Shown in pieces: positions 22,460-30,748 of a stretch of 31,834 bases of DNA. This DNA is from Opitutales bacterium (GTDB lineage Bacteria; Verrucomicrobiota; Verrucomicrobiia; Opitutales; JAFGAQ01). Both the position numbers and the translations under genes were made by a program. The notes under the pieces were generated by a model. The model ran no database searches. It was not told where the DNA came from and was given only the letters and a program-made list of their open reading frames with translations. Positions within the stretch are counted from its first letter, which is position 1. Each line of letters starts with the position of its first letter. The stretch covers positions 1 to 31,834 of the forward strand of contig JAQVLM010000002.1 in assembly GCA_028704125.1 (NCBI GenBank). The letters run 5' to 3'.

Positions 22460-22777
22460 ATGAAAAACGAAGTTGTCGAAAAAAAGCTCCGGATAAAGGT
22501 TGGAGAAAATATCCTCTCGACCTCGATCGAACGGATGAACGCCGAGTTCAAGAAACTGGTCGCGGAGAACGAGGGATCGGTCTCCCAGATCGAGTTGGAT
22601 TTGGAGGGTGTGGAAACGATCGATTCCCAGGGGCTCAATCTGCTGATTGGTCTGTATCAGGAATGCAAACGCAAGCAGTGGGGCTTCCGGGTAGTGGAGT
22701 GCTCGGAGACGGTCAAGTGGCTGTTCACCATCTTTAAATTGAATGACGTGTTTGGGGTTGAGAGGGTTGGAAACTGA
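22460..22777 (+). CDS. STAS-domain protein
   Basis: A 105-residue single STAS domain, the fold of anti-sigma-factor antagonists. QIELDLEGVETIDSQGLNLL holds the usual phosphorylatable Ser56 after Asp55, and VKWLFTIFKLNDVFGV closes the domain as in SpoIIAA-like proteins. Its place between cheW and cheA suggests a role in the chemosensory pathway, for instance as a scaffold or output partner. No anti-sigma kinase of RsbW type is nearby, so the kinase that would act on Ser56 is not evident. It starts at ATG 22460 and ends 49 bases before cheA. Confidence 0.85.
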   Translation: MKNEVVEKKLRIKVGENILSTSIERMNAEFKKLVAENEGSVSQIELDLEGVETIDSQGLNLLIGLYQECKRKQWGFRVVECSETVKWLFTIFKLNDVFGVERVGN

Positions 22778-22826
22778 CGGGCCAGGTTTCCGCAATTCCG
22801 GGTGATACGAATTGGAGAAATCTGCC

Positions 22827-25800
22827 ATGGTTGACAACGAACTGATCGGGATTTTCATTCAGGAGTCGAAAGAACACCTCGAGGCGATTGAGCCGGAGAT
22901 TCTGGCGATGGAATCCGCCTCGCACGACTCAGAGGGGGTGAATACCATTTTCCGTGGGGTTCATAGCATCAAGGGATCATCGGGATTCTTTGGTTTCGAT
23001 CAGATCTCCAAGCTCAGCCACGTGATGGAGAACCTGATGGCGCTGGTTCGGGATGGTCAACTCTCGCCGAACAGTGAAATGGTCAGTGTGCTGCTGGCCA
23101 GCACCGATAAACTCAAGCTCATGATCGATGACCCGCAGCATTGTGCGGAGGTGGCGATCGAAGATGAGGTCAAGCAGCTCAATACCTTTCTTCCCGCCGC
23201 CAAAGGTGGCACGAAGCCGGCTCAGGGTAAAGGCGAACCTGCCCCCAAGCAGGTGAAGCTGCCGGATTCGCTCAAACGCTTCAGGCTGGACCCTTACATT
23301 CTCAAAAACGCGATGCAACATGGGCATCTCGTGTTCGTGATCCGTTTGTTCATGAACAAGGATGTGAAGGAAAAAGGCCGGACTCCCTATGACTATTTCA
23401 AGGAGATCGAAAGCCTGGGCGAGTTCGTGGACGCCTATTTTGATTTTTCAAGCATCAGCGGGCTCGACGATGCGTTGTCGACTGACCTGGTGTGTTCCTT
23501 CCTCTTCACGACGGTGATGGGTTCCCCGGATATGATCACGAGTGTATTCGACATTCCGGCGTCGCAGGTGGAGGAGATCGAGGCGGGCGTGATCAAGGAA
23601 TGGTTGGGAACGAACCCGGGGGTGCAGACGCCCGAGGGGCGCGATGCAGCGGTGTTTTTGGAAGTGGTTGAGGATGAATCCGGCCCGGCTTCAGACACCG
23701 GGCATGAACCCGATAAGGTTGAAGAAGAGGATCATCTCGCACCAACGGATCATTTGGCGGTAAAGGCTTCCTCGGCTCCGGCAGCCCGCATGAAAGTGAA
23801 GCGGGCGGACGAGACGATACGGGTGAACGTGTCCCTGTTGGATTCGCTGATGAATCTCGCCGGTGAAATGGTTTTGAGCCGGAATCAGCTCATCCGGATC
23901 GCCGAGAATCATGGGCAGGAAATCGCCGGGCTTCAGAGCATCATCCAGAATATCAATCTGGTGACCTCAGATATGCATGAGAAGGTCATGCAGACCCGTT
24001 TGCAGGCCTTGGGAATCATCTTTGGCAAGTTCACCCGGATCATCCGCGACCTGGCGATGAAGCTGGGCAAGGAGATCATTCTGGACATTGAGGGTGAAGA
24101 TGTGGAGTTGGACAAGTCGATTGTGGAGGCTTTGTCGGACCCGCTCACCCACCTGATCCGGAATTGCGCGGACCACGGGATAGAGTTGCCAGAGGAGCGG
24201 GAGCGCATGGGGAAGCCGCGTGAAGGTCGTGTGCGACTTACGGCGAAGCACGTGGGCGGTCAGGTCTTGATCGAGATCATTGACGATGGCCGGGGAATGA
24301 ATCCCGAAAAGCTCCGGCAGAAGGCGATCGAAAAAGGAGTCCTCAAGGCTGAGGAAGCCGCCAAGATGTCGGATCGACAGGCCTTGACGATTATTTTCCT
24401 TCCGGGTTTCTCGACTGCAGAGAAGGTCAGTGATGTGTCCGGACGCGGTGTGGGAATGGATGTGGTGCGAACCAACATCGAAGGCTTGGGTGGTTTTGTT
24501 GATATTGATTCCGAGGTCGGAGTCGGCACCCGCATTTCGCTGCGTCTGCCTTTGACCCTGGCGATTATTCCCGCGATGATCGTGGGCTCATGTGGCCGCC
24601 GTTTTGCCGTGCCGCAAGTCAACCTCGAGGAAGTGGTCCGTCTTGGAGGCAAGAACAAGCCGGAGATTATCCGCGGCAGTCGCGTGTTACGGTTGAGGGA
24701 CTCCCTGTTGACCTTGATCAACCTTGCGGATGTGCTCGAAATCGCACCGCAGGAAGGGGAACGCGGTGGCGCTACGGATTGGGAGGACGGGTATGTCCTG
24801 GTTCTCAACGTCGACAACAATCAGTATGGGTTGATTGTCAGTGAGTTGCTTGATAGTGAGGAAATCGCGGTCAAGCCTTTGAGCGTCTACCTCAAGCAGG
24901 TGGGATGCTATTCGGGGGTAACGATCATGGGAGACGGAAAAGTTGCCATGATTGTGGACATTCAGGGCATCGCGACGATGGCCCGCTTGAAGTTTGCCGA
25001 GAACGAGATCAATGAGCAGTCCGCGTTGGATCTTGCCAATCAACTGCGCAGTTCCGACAGCGAATCGCTGTTGCTGTTCCGCAATGAGGGACTGGAGTTG
25101 TTTGCCATCAATCTTTCAACGGTGGCGCGCATCGAGCGGATCAAGGCTTCCGATATTGAGCACATTGGTAAGGGCGAATACCTGAAACTGGGTGGGCGTT
25201 CCTTGCGCCTGGTCAGGATGCATGATTATATGCCGATCGCCAAGCCGGAGCAGACCCCCCAGGATTTGTATGTGCTGGTTCCCAAGTTGTTGGCAAAACC
25301 GATCGGGATTGTGGCCACCCAAATCGTGGATACGGTTCAAACCGTGGTGGATCTCGACCGTGAAACCATCAGTGGGGTGGGGATACTCGGTTCGACATTC
25401 ATTAACAATGCGTTGGTCTTGCTGGTGGACATCTACAGTCTCTTCGAGTCGGTGGATCCGGAGGTATTCAGGCCCGCGGCCTATCCCGAGCGCTTCAAGC
25501 AGCTGAGGGCGCTACTGGTGGATAACAATGTGTTCTTCCGCACGGTGGAAGGTGATTTCCTCCGCCGCTTGTTTGGAGAGGTGGTCGATGTCCGTAATGC
25601 CGCGCAGGCCTGGGAAAAGCTATCGGAGGAGAATTTCCATGTTGTGATTTCGGATGTGGAGCTGCCCGGGACCAGCGGTTTCGATCTCTGCGGGAAGGTG
25701 CGCCACAGCGAGCGCCACAAGCATCTTCCGTTTATCGGGTTCTCTGCCAGGCAGGATCCCAATCATGAGGTTCTCGCAAAAGAGACCATGATGGATGCCT

Positions 25801-25886
25801 ATCAGATGAAGTTCGACAAGGTGAAGCTTCTCCGTTTGATTGAATCGATTTTTGACAGAAAAACTCCCCGTTTGACCCAGTCATGA
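22827..25886 (+). CDS. cheA: CheA hybrid histidine kinase with two CheW-like domains and a receiver
   Basis: Central chemotaxis kinase, 1019 residues. Domains in order: HPt (1-~110) with phospho-His46 in FRGVHSIKGSSGFFGF; a P2-like segment (~150-250); an acidic/Ala-Pro linker; the dimerisation helices (from ~331, LLDSLMNLAGEMVLSRNQL); the ATPase domain with N box LTHLIRNCADHG (~439), G1 DDGRGMN (~485) and G2 DVSGRGVGMD (~535); a first CheW domain (~588-731); a second CheW-like domain (~743-875); and a C-terminal receiver (~892-1008) with Asp943 in VVISDVELPG. ATG 22827 is chosen because GGAG lies nine bases upstream; a TTG at 22812 is in frame. The extra CheW-like domain and receiver are unlike E. 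coli CheA. CheB follows after 59 bases. Confidence 0.93.
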   Translation: MVDNELIGIFIQESKEHLEAIEPEILAMESASHDSEGVNTIFRGVHSIKGSSGFFGFDQISKLSHVMENLMALVRDGQLSPNSEMVSVLLASTDKLKLMIDDPQHCAEVAIEDEVKQLNTFLPAAKGGTKPAQGKGEPAPKQVKLPDSLKRFRLDPYILKNAMQHGHLVFVIRLFMNKDVKEKGRTPYDYFKEIESLGEFVDAYFDFSSISGLDDALSTDLVCSFLFTTVMGSPDMITSVFDIPASQVEEIEAGVIKEWLGTNPGVQTPEGRDAAVFLEVVEDESGPASDTGHEPDKVEEEDHLAPTDHLAVKASSAPAARMKVKRADETIRVNVSLLDSLMNLAGEMVLSRNQLIRIAENHGQEIAGLQSIIQNINLVTSDMHEKVMQTRLQALGIIFGKFTRIIRDLAMKLGKEIILDIEGEDVELDKSIVEALSDPLTHLIRNCADHGIELPEERERMGKPREGRVRLTAKHVGGQVLIEIIDDGRGMNPEKLRQKAIEKGVLKAEEAAKMSDRQALTIIFLPGFSTAEKVSDVSGRGVGMDVVRTNIEGLGGFVDIDSEVGVGTRISLRLPLTLAIIPAMIVGSCGRRFAVPQVNLEEVVRLGGKNKPEIIRGSRVLRLRDSLLTLINLADVLEIAPQEGERGGATDWEDGYVLVLNVDNNQYGLIVSELLDSEEIAVKPLSVYLKQVGCYSGVTIMGDGKVAMIVDIQGIATMARLKFAENEINEQSALDLANQLRSSDSESLLLFRNEGLELFAINLSTVARIERIKASDIEHIGKGEYLKLGGRSLRLVRMHDYMPIAKPEQTPQDLYVLVPKLLAKPIGIVATQIVDTVQTVVDLDRETISGVGILGSTFINNALVLLVDIYSLFESVDPEVFRPAAYPERFKQLRALLVDNNVFFRTVEGDFLRRLFGEVVDVRNAAQAWEKLSEENFHVVISDVELPGTSGFDLCGKVRHSERHKHLPFIGFSARQDPNHEVLAKETMMDAYQMKFDKVKLLRLIESIFDRKTPRLTQS

Positions 25887-25945
25887 TGCGATGATATGAG
25901 CGGGCGGGACGATCCGAAAACTCTATTGCTCTGAGATGAGAACCC

Positions 25946-27142
25946 ATGGGTATGGATTCTGACATTCGTGTATTGATTGCTGACGACACCGCCTTGTATC
26001 GCAAGATCCTGAGTATGGCGGTGGAAAAGGTGGATGGCACAAAAGTGGTGGCCACCGCGTCGGACGGGATCCTTGCTCTGGAAACCCTGAAGCGACAACC
26101 GGCGGATTTGGTTTTGCTCGATGTGTGCATGCCCCGGATGGATGGGTTGGATGCACTCAAGGAGATCGGAAAACTCTATCCCGGGGTAGCGGTCGTGATG
26201 CTGAGCGGAGTGACAACTGCGGATGCGGATACCACGGTTGAGGCACTTCAGTCGGGCGCCCTTGAGTTCATTCCCAAACCGAAGTCGCGGAGTATTGAGG
26301 AGAGCATGGAGCAGTTGCGGCAGGAATTGGTCCGCATTGTTCGTTTGGTCCGGGTTCGGCGGAGTGTGACCGCGATTACCTCGCGTTCGATCCTCTTTCC
26401 GCCAAAGGAACCGCCGCCTGAACATCGGCATGTGCCGCTTCCGGAAGGCAGGCCGCCCGTGTTTCCGTCTCCAGTGGTGCCGCCATCTGCTTCCGTAGCC
26501 CCCGTGGCTCCGGTCGCTCGCAAGGTTGTGAGTTTTGATCCGGACCGGTCCCTGGTGGTGATCGGTGTCTCAACCGGGGGTCCCAACGCTTTGAACCGGC
26601 TGTTTTCGCTCATGCCCAAGAAGATCGGATGTCCGATTCTGGTGGTTCAGCATATGCCGGCTTTTTTCACCGCTTCACTTGCAACCTTTATTTCGAAGAA
26701 GACCGGTTTGTTGGTCAAAGAAGGCGCCGACGGAGAAGCCCTCCGGAATGACACGGTTTACATCGCCCCGGGTGGACGCCATATGGTATTGGAGCGGGAG
26801 GGGCTTGGTTTTAATACGACCTATCGGCTTCGCCTGAACGATGATCCTCCGGTGAACTCATGCCGCCCATCGGTCGATGTGCTTTTCAACTCGGTTGCAG
26901 AGCACTATCAGGGGGGAATCATTTCCGTGATCATGACCGGAATGGGAGAGGACGGGACCGCCGGAGTGGAACGGATCCGCAGACGTGGAAACTGCATTTC
27001 GCTCGCCCAGAATGAAGCGACCTGTGTGGTCTACGGGATGCCCCGTTCGGTGGCCGAGAAGGGACTTGTTGACGAGGTTATTCCACTCGATGGGATAGCA
27101 CCCCGTATTTCAGAATTGCTTAGTCAGAGAAAGGGAAATTGA
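25946..27142 (+). CDS. cheB: CheB receptor methylesterase / glutamine deamidase
   Basis: Adaptation enzyme removing methyl groups from chemoreceptors. The N-terminal receiver (residues ~5-125) has IADD, phospho-Asp59 in LVLLDVCMP and Lys111 in PKPK. A Pro-rich linker (~150-192, PPKEPPPEHRHVPLP and further) joins it to the esterase domain with catalytic Ser209 (GVSTGGPNAL), His236 (VVQHMP) and Asp336 (MTGMGEDGTAG). Length 398 is slightly above E. coli because of the linker. Both ATG codons at 25946 and 25952 are possible. CheR follows after 6 bases. Confidence 0.95.
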   Translation: MGMDSDIRVLIADDTALYRKILSMAVEKVDGTKVVATASDGILALETLKRQPADLVLLDVCMPRMDGLDALKEIGKLYPGVAVVMLSGVTTADADTTVEALQSGALEFIPKPKSRSIEESMEQLRQELVRIVRLVRVRRSVTAITSRSILFPPKEPPPEHRHVPLPEGRPPVFPSPVVPPSASVAPVAPVARKVVSFDPDRSLVVIGVSTGGPNALNRLFSLMPKKIGCPILVVQHMPAFFTASLATFISKKTGLLVKEGADGEALRNDTVYIAPGGRHMVLEREGLGFNTTYRLRLNDDPPVNSCRPSVDVLFNSVAEHYQGGIISVIMTGMGEDGTAGVERIRRRGNCISLAQNEATCVVYGMPRSVAEKGLVDEVIPLDGIAPRISELLSQRKGN

Positions 27143-27148
27143 CCTAAC

Positions 27149-27988
27149 ATGCCAATCAGTACCGAAGAGTTTAATCTTCTGCGTGATTTCATCATCAAAC
27201 ACAGCGAGATTGATGTGAAGCCTGAGAAGACCTACCTCCTTGAGAGCAGGTTGACCCGGATGATGGTGGAGATGGGGGCGACCAATTTCAAGGAGTTCTA
27301 CCTCAACGCGCAGAAGGATACGTCCGGCAAACTTCGGGAGCGCATCATCGATGCGATGACGACGAATGAAACCTTCTGGTTTCGCGACTCCAAACCGTGG
27401 AGCCTGATGAAGGAGACGATCCTTCCACAACTGATCGAGCTGATCCGGACCCGTGCCAAGACCCGGATCCGGATTTGGTCGGCGGCATGTTCCACGGGGC
27501 AGGAACCTTATTCGATCGCGATGCTTTTGGATGACTACATCAGCACGAAACGGCCCGCTGGAGTCAGTATGGATAACTTTGAGATCCTTGCCACGGACAT
27601 TTCGCCGAGCGTGTTGTTCCTGGCAAACTCGGGTCGTTACAATCAGTTGGCGATGTCCAGAGGGTTGAGCGAGGAGTTCAAGACCAAGTATTTCAACACC
27701 AACGGCAAGATATGGGAAGTATCTCCTGCTCTCAAGAAACGGATCACCTTCAAGAAGTTCAATTTGCAGGACCATCCGTCCGCGTTGGGTTCGTTTGAGT
27801 TTATTCTCTGCCGCAATGTGGCGATCTATTTTTCCGATGTTTTCAAGAAGGAGTTGTTCAAGCGGATCCATTCCGTCCTGAACCCTCCGGGATACTTCCT
27901 TCTGGGAGCGTCGGAGTCGTTGGTTGGGTATTCCTCGGATTTTGACCTGGTTGAAGGTCAGGGGGCGATATTTTACAAAAAGAAATAA
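27149..27988 (+). CDS. cheR: CheR receptor methyltransferase
   Basis: SAM-dependent enzyme that methylates glutamates of chemoreceptors, the counterpart of CheB. The 279-residue protein carries DAMTTNETFWFRD, the SAM-binding SAACSTGQEPYSIAM, ILATDISPSVL and FILCRNVAIYFSD, all family signatures. It has only the core CheR domains and no TPR extension. The neighbouring cheB start-stop spacing implies one transcript, and cheY starts 9 bases later. Confidence 0.95.
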   Translation: MPISTEEFNLLRDFIIKHSEIDVKPEKTYLLESRLTRMMVEMGATNFKEFYLNAQKDTSGKLRERIIDAMTTNETFWFRDSKPWSLMKETILPQLIELIRTRAKTRIRIWSAACSTGQEPYSIAMLLDDYISTKRPAGVSMDNFEILATDISPSVLFLANSGRYNQLAMSRGLSEEFKTKYFNTNGKIWEVSPALKKRITFKKFNLQDHPSALGSFEFILCRNVAIYFSDVFKKELFKRIHSVLNPPGYFLLGASESLVGYSSDFDLVEGQGAIFYKKK

Positions 27989-27997
27989 GGCAAACGC

Positions 27998-28372
27998 ATG
28001 AAAATACTGAGTGTGGACGATTCAATGGTGATGTTGCGGATCATATCCGATGCAGCGGCTGTGATTGGCGCTGATACAGTCACCGCTCGAAATGGAACCC
28101 TTGCGCTCAAGGTTCTTGAGGAACAGGGCAGCGAGATTTCGATGATCCTGCTGGATTGGAACATGCCCGGCATGACCGGCCTGGAGTTCCTTCAGAAGGT
28201 GAAGTCGGATCCGAGATGGAAGGATATCCCGGTGATGATGGTTACCAGTGAGGGGAATCCGGACAATGTGAAGAAGGCCCTCATCGCCGGCGCCACCAAT
28301 TATCTCGTCAAACCTTTTGCTCAGGAAGACCTCGAATCCAAGATCATGCAGTGCCTTGGTCAAGGATTCTGA
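27998..28372 (+). CDS. cheY: CheY-like single-domain response regulator
   Basis: Receiver of 124 residues with all functional positions: Asp7-Asp8 (SVDDS), phospho-Asp in ILLDWNMPGMTG, Thr in MMVTSEG and Lys in LVKPFAQ. No output domain, so it acts as a diffusible CheA output. It lies between cheR and the HDOD gene; ATG at 27998 follows cheR by 9 bases. The usual CheY phosphatase could be the CheX-like protein encoded at 13.5 kb. Confidence 0.92.
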   Translation: MKILSVDDSMVMLRIISDAAAVIGADTVTARNGTLALKVLEEQGSEISMILLDWNMPGMTGLEFLQKVKSDPRWKDIPVMMVTSEGNPDNVKKALIAGATNYLVKPFAQEDLESKIMQCLGQGF

Positions 28373-28414
28373 TTGTGTTCCTGCTATTCTCATCCTACTC
28401 GATCCGAACATCCC

Positions 28415-29278
28415 ATGAATCTCGATTCCCACATTACGGAGAAGCTCAGGCAGTGTGAACTTCCGGCCTTGCCTGTTCTTGCGCACAAAATCATGCGTAT
28501 GACCCAGGATCCGTATGTGGATCCCAACGACATTGCCGATCTCGTCAGGATGGACATGTCGCTATCCACCTCTGTTCTTCGGGTGGCGAATTCCGTTGCT
28601 TTTGGATACGCCGGAAAGGTGTCCAGCATCGGGGAAGCGGTTTCGCGCATTGGGTTGACGCGGATGCGGGATATGGTTTTGTCCGTTTCTTTGGTGAGCC
28701 AGTTCAGGACGTTGAAGGGCATCGATTTCTGCCAGTTCTGGAACCATTGCCTCTCGGTCGGTTTGGCGACCGAGATCATCGAAAGCAGGGCAAAGAATCT
28801 TTCGGAGCGTCACCGCGATTACACCTACACTTCCGGTCTCCTCCACAAGGCTGGTATTCTGCTGCTCGCTCAAAACTATCCGGAGGAATACCAGAAGGTG
28901 CTCGAAGCTGTGGCCAGTCAGGATCGCGATCTTTGGGAGGTGGAGAAAGAGCATCTGGGTATCACCCACAATGAAGCCTCCCACATTGTATTCCAGAAAT
29001 GGCAGTTCCCGGCTGAAGTGGCCGACGTCGCCTTGTACTACAATGATCCTGAGCATGTGCCGGAGGCTTCGCGTGAGATCACCTACATGGTGCATATCGC
29101 AAATTTCGCGTGCCTGAATCAGGGCATCGGTGTGGGGATCGAACGCTTTCCGATCAGTTTTTATGACCCCGCCTGGGAGGCGATCGGATTGTCGGTGGAC
29201 GATATCCCGTCGATCCTCGAAGCGGTGAACGTGCAGACTCAAAAAGCGCGTGAGATAATCGAGGCTGTGTCGAAGTGA
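28415..29278 (+). CDS. HDOD-domain signalling protein
   Basis: Standalone HDOD protein of 287 residues, a domain related to HD phosphohydrolases but usually without the metal-binding HD pair. LPALPVLAHKIMRMTQD at the start, LVRMDMSLSTSVLRVANSVAFG, VSSIGEAVSRIGLTRMRDMVLS and YTSGLLHKAGILLLAQNYPEEY are typical. Such proteins commonly accompany chemotaxis genes and help steer polarity or second-messenger output in other bacteria. ATG 28415 is chosen; a TTG at 28373 is in frame but weak. It starts 42 bases after cheY and is the likely last gene of the cluster, facing tsaC. Confidence 0.88.
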   Translation: MNLDSHITEKLRQCELPALPVLAHKIMRMTQDPYVDPNDIADLVRMDMSLSTSVLRVANSVAFGYAGKVSSIGEAVSRIGLTRMRDMVLSVSLVSQFRTLKGIDFCQFWNHCLSVGLATEIIESRAKNLSERHRDYTYTSGLLHKAGILLLAQNYPEEYQKVLEAVASQDRDLWEVEKEHLGITHNEASHIVFQKWQFPAEVADVALYYNDPEHVPEASREITYMVHIANFACLNQGIGVGIERFPISFYDPAWEAIGLSVDDIPSILEAVNVQTQKAREIIEAVSK

Positions 29279-29363
29279 TGCCTCGCTTCGGCGGAGCTCA
29301 GAAAAGGGCAGGGGTGATCGGAAATTCCGGAGCGGACAGGCAGATCTTCCCTTCCCGGGTTTC

Positions 29364-30362
29364 TCAGTGTGGCGTTGACCCGGATGCTGCGGCCCGGCGA
29401 ATCCTGTCGGCCAATCCGAGCCATTCCGGCTTATCGGGGGGGCGGTCAATAAGAATCGAATCGGCACCGGATTGATCCGCCAGGTGCAGTATTTTGTAGA
29501 GATGGCGTGCGCATTCTCCGGGATCGCCGCTTACGGATAAGAAAAAATGCCTAGCGGAAGGGTTGGCAATCATTGCCGGGTTTTGGGTAGCTTCGGGCTG
29601 GATCCGTATTCTGGCGCAGGATGCCGGGGTTTCATCCGACGGGTCCACCAGGAGGAGCGGAGTGCGCGGACTGTAGTGGACTTTCATTTGTCCGGGGCTA
29701 TCCATAGGTCCCTCTGAGCGGGAGGAATGCTGCCGGATCCGCAACGGGCATCCCATCACCTTTTCAATTGCCTCCGGCGTTATGGGGCCGGGCCTCAACA
29801 GAAGCGGATCATCGGGCTTGCGGAGGCTGACAATCGTGGACTCGATCCCGAGGTTGCATTCCCCTCCATCCATCAGATACTGGAGCTTGCCTTCCAATCC
29901 ATCCTTCACGTGAGCCGCGCATGTCGGACTGATGTAGTTGGATGGGTTTGCGCTGGGGGCGGCCAAGGGAAAGGGGATGCGGTCGAGCACCGCTCGCATC
30001 AGGGGATGTGCCGGCATGCGGATCCCGACTGTGGGCAATCCGGCGGTCACGCAATCCGGGATGGGTGATTTGCGGGGAAGCACCAGCGTCAATGGCCCGG
30101 GCCAGAATGCGTCGATGAGGCGTTGTGCGATTTCCGGAATCTCAACCCATTTGGAGTAGTCTTGGCCTGATCCGGTATGGACGATGAGTGGATTGGTGGC
30201 CGGCCGGTTTTTTATGTCAAATATCTTCGCAACCGCTTCGGGGTTCAGCGCGTTGGCCGCGAGGCCGTAAACCGTCTCAGTCGGCAAGGCCACGACTTCT
30301 CCGGATGCCAAAAGGGAAGCGATGGCATCGAGATCGGCATCATTTGGGGAGAAGAGTCGCAT
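29364..30362 (-). CDS. tsaC: L-threonylcarbamoyladenylate synthase (Sua5/TsaC)
   Basis: Makes threonylcarbamoyl-AMP for the t6A37 modification of ANN-decoding tRNAs. The N-terminal YrdC-fold domain is clear: VVALPTETVYGLAANAL, KIFDIKNRPATNPLIVH (with the KxR motif), FWPGPLTLVLPRK and FPLAAPSANPSNYISPT. At 332 residues it has the C-terminal Sua5 domain (SPGQMKVHYSPRTPLLLV and after), so it is the long Sua5 form. The ATG at 30362 is only about one base beyond the T-rich tail of the rpsR terminator on the same strand, so its mRNA may be read-through or start inside rpsR. A probable tsaE of the same pathway lies 1.4 kb away. Confidence 0.92.
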   Translation of the reverse strand: MRLFSPNDADLDAIASLLASGEVVALPTETVYGLAANALNPEAVAKIFDIKNRPATNPLIVHTGSGQDYSKWVEIPEIAQRLIDAFWPGPLTLVLPRKSPIPDCVTAGLPTVGIRMPAHPLMRAVLDRIPFPLAAPSANPSNYISPTCAAHVKDGLEGKLQYLMDGGECNLGIESTIVSLRKPDDPLLLRPGPITPEAIEKVMGCPLRIRQHSSRSEGPMDSPGQMKVHYSPRTPLLLVDPSDETPASCARIRIQPEATQNPAMIANPSARHFFLSVSGDPGECARHLYKILHLADQSGADSILIDRPPDKPEWLGLADRIRRAAASGSTPH

Positions 30363-30365
30363 ACA

Positions 30366-30401
30366 AACAAAAACACCAAGCAGCCTTATGTTCCGCTTGG
30401 T
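30366..30401 (-). terminator. Rho-independent terminator of rpsR
   Basis: On the minus strand ACCAAGC (30401-30395) pairs with GCTTGGT (30381-30375) around a 13-base loop, and a T-rich tail (GTTTTTGTTTG) follows. The tail runs straight into the tsaC ATG. A second hairpin, rich in G and C (CCGCC/GGCGG near 30431-30450), lies between it and the rpsR stop. Confidence 0.65.
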
Positions 30402-30459
30402 ATGGATGAATCCCGTTTCCCGGGAAGAAAAGCCGCCATTGCGGGCGGTGGTCTGACGC

Positions 30460-30654
30460 TCAGAGCGTTGTCAGGATGTTGCGACCGCGTTTGATGACGC
30501 GTGCAACATGACGCTGCTGCTTGGCGCTCAATCCTGTATACTTGCGTGGAAGAATCTTTCCAGTGCCGGTGGTATAACGCTTGAGCAGATCACTGTCCAT
30601 TGCAGTGAGCAGTTCAGGAAGCTTCTCAGGGATTTCTTTGTTTTCCTCGGACAT
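30460..30654 (-). CDS. rpsR: 30S ribosomal protein S18 (bS18)
   Basis: Small-subunit protein of 64 residues that pairs with bS6. The core LLKRYTTGTGKILPRKYTG followed by LSAKQQRHVARVIKRGRNI is diagnostic. The ATG at 30654 (MSEENKEIPEKLPELL) is chosen; the frame stays open to 30750 but the extra residues are not S18-like. It is not in the usual rpsF-ssb-rpsR-rplI cluster. An inverted repeat GCTTGA-GGT-TCAAGC lies upstream at 30686-30700 and may be part of its leader or promoter region. Confidence 0.93.
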   Translation of the reverse strand: MSEENKEIPEKLPELLTAMDSDLLKRYTTGTGKILPRKYTGLSAKQQRHVARVIKRGRNILTTL

Positions 30655-30748
30655 AAATAAAAACATCAAAAACTGCAGAAGACTGGCTTGAGGTTCAAGC
30701 AAAAAACGAATGCATTGACTGAAATCATACGAAATAAATGCTGCAACC

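Noticed and set aside
30655..30748. Possible TPP riboswitch upstream of thiL.
   Set aside because: The conserved CUGAGA and related core elements of the THI box are not present, and thiL is rarely controlled this way.
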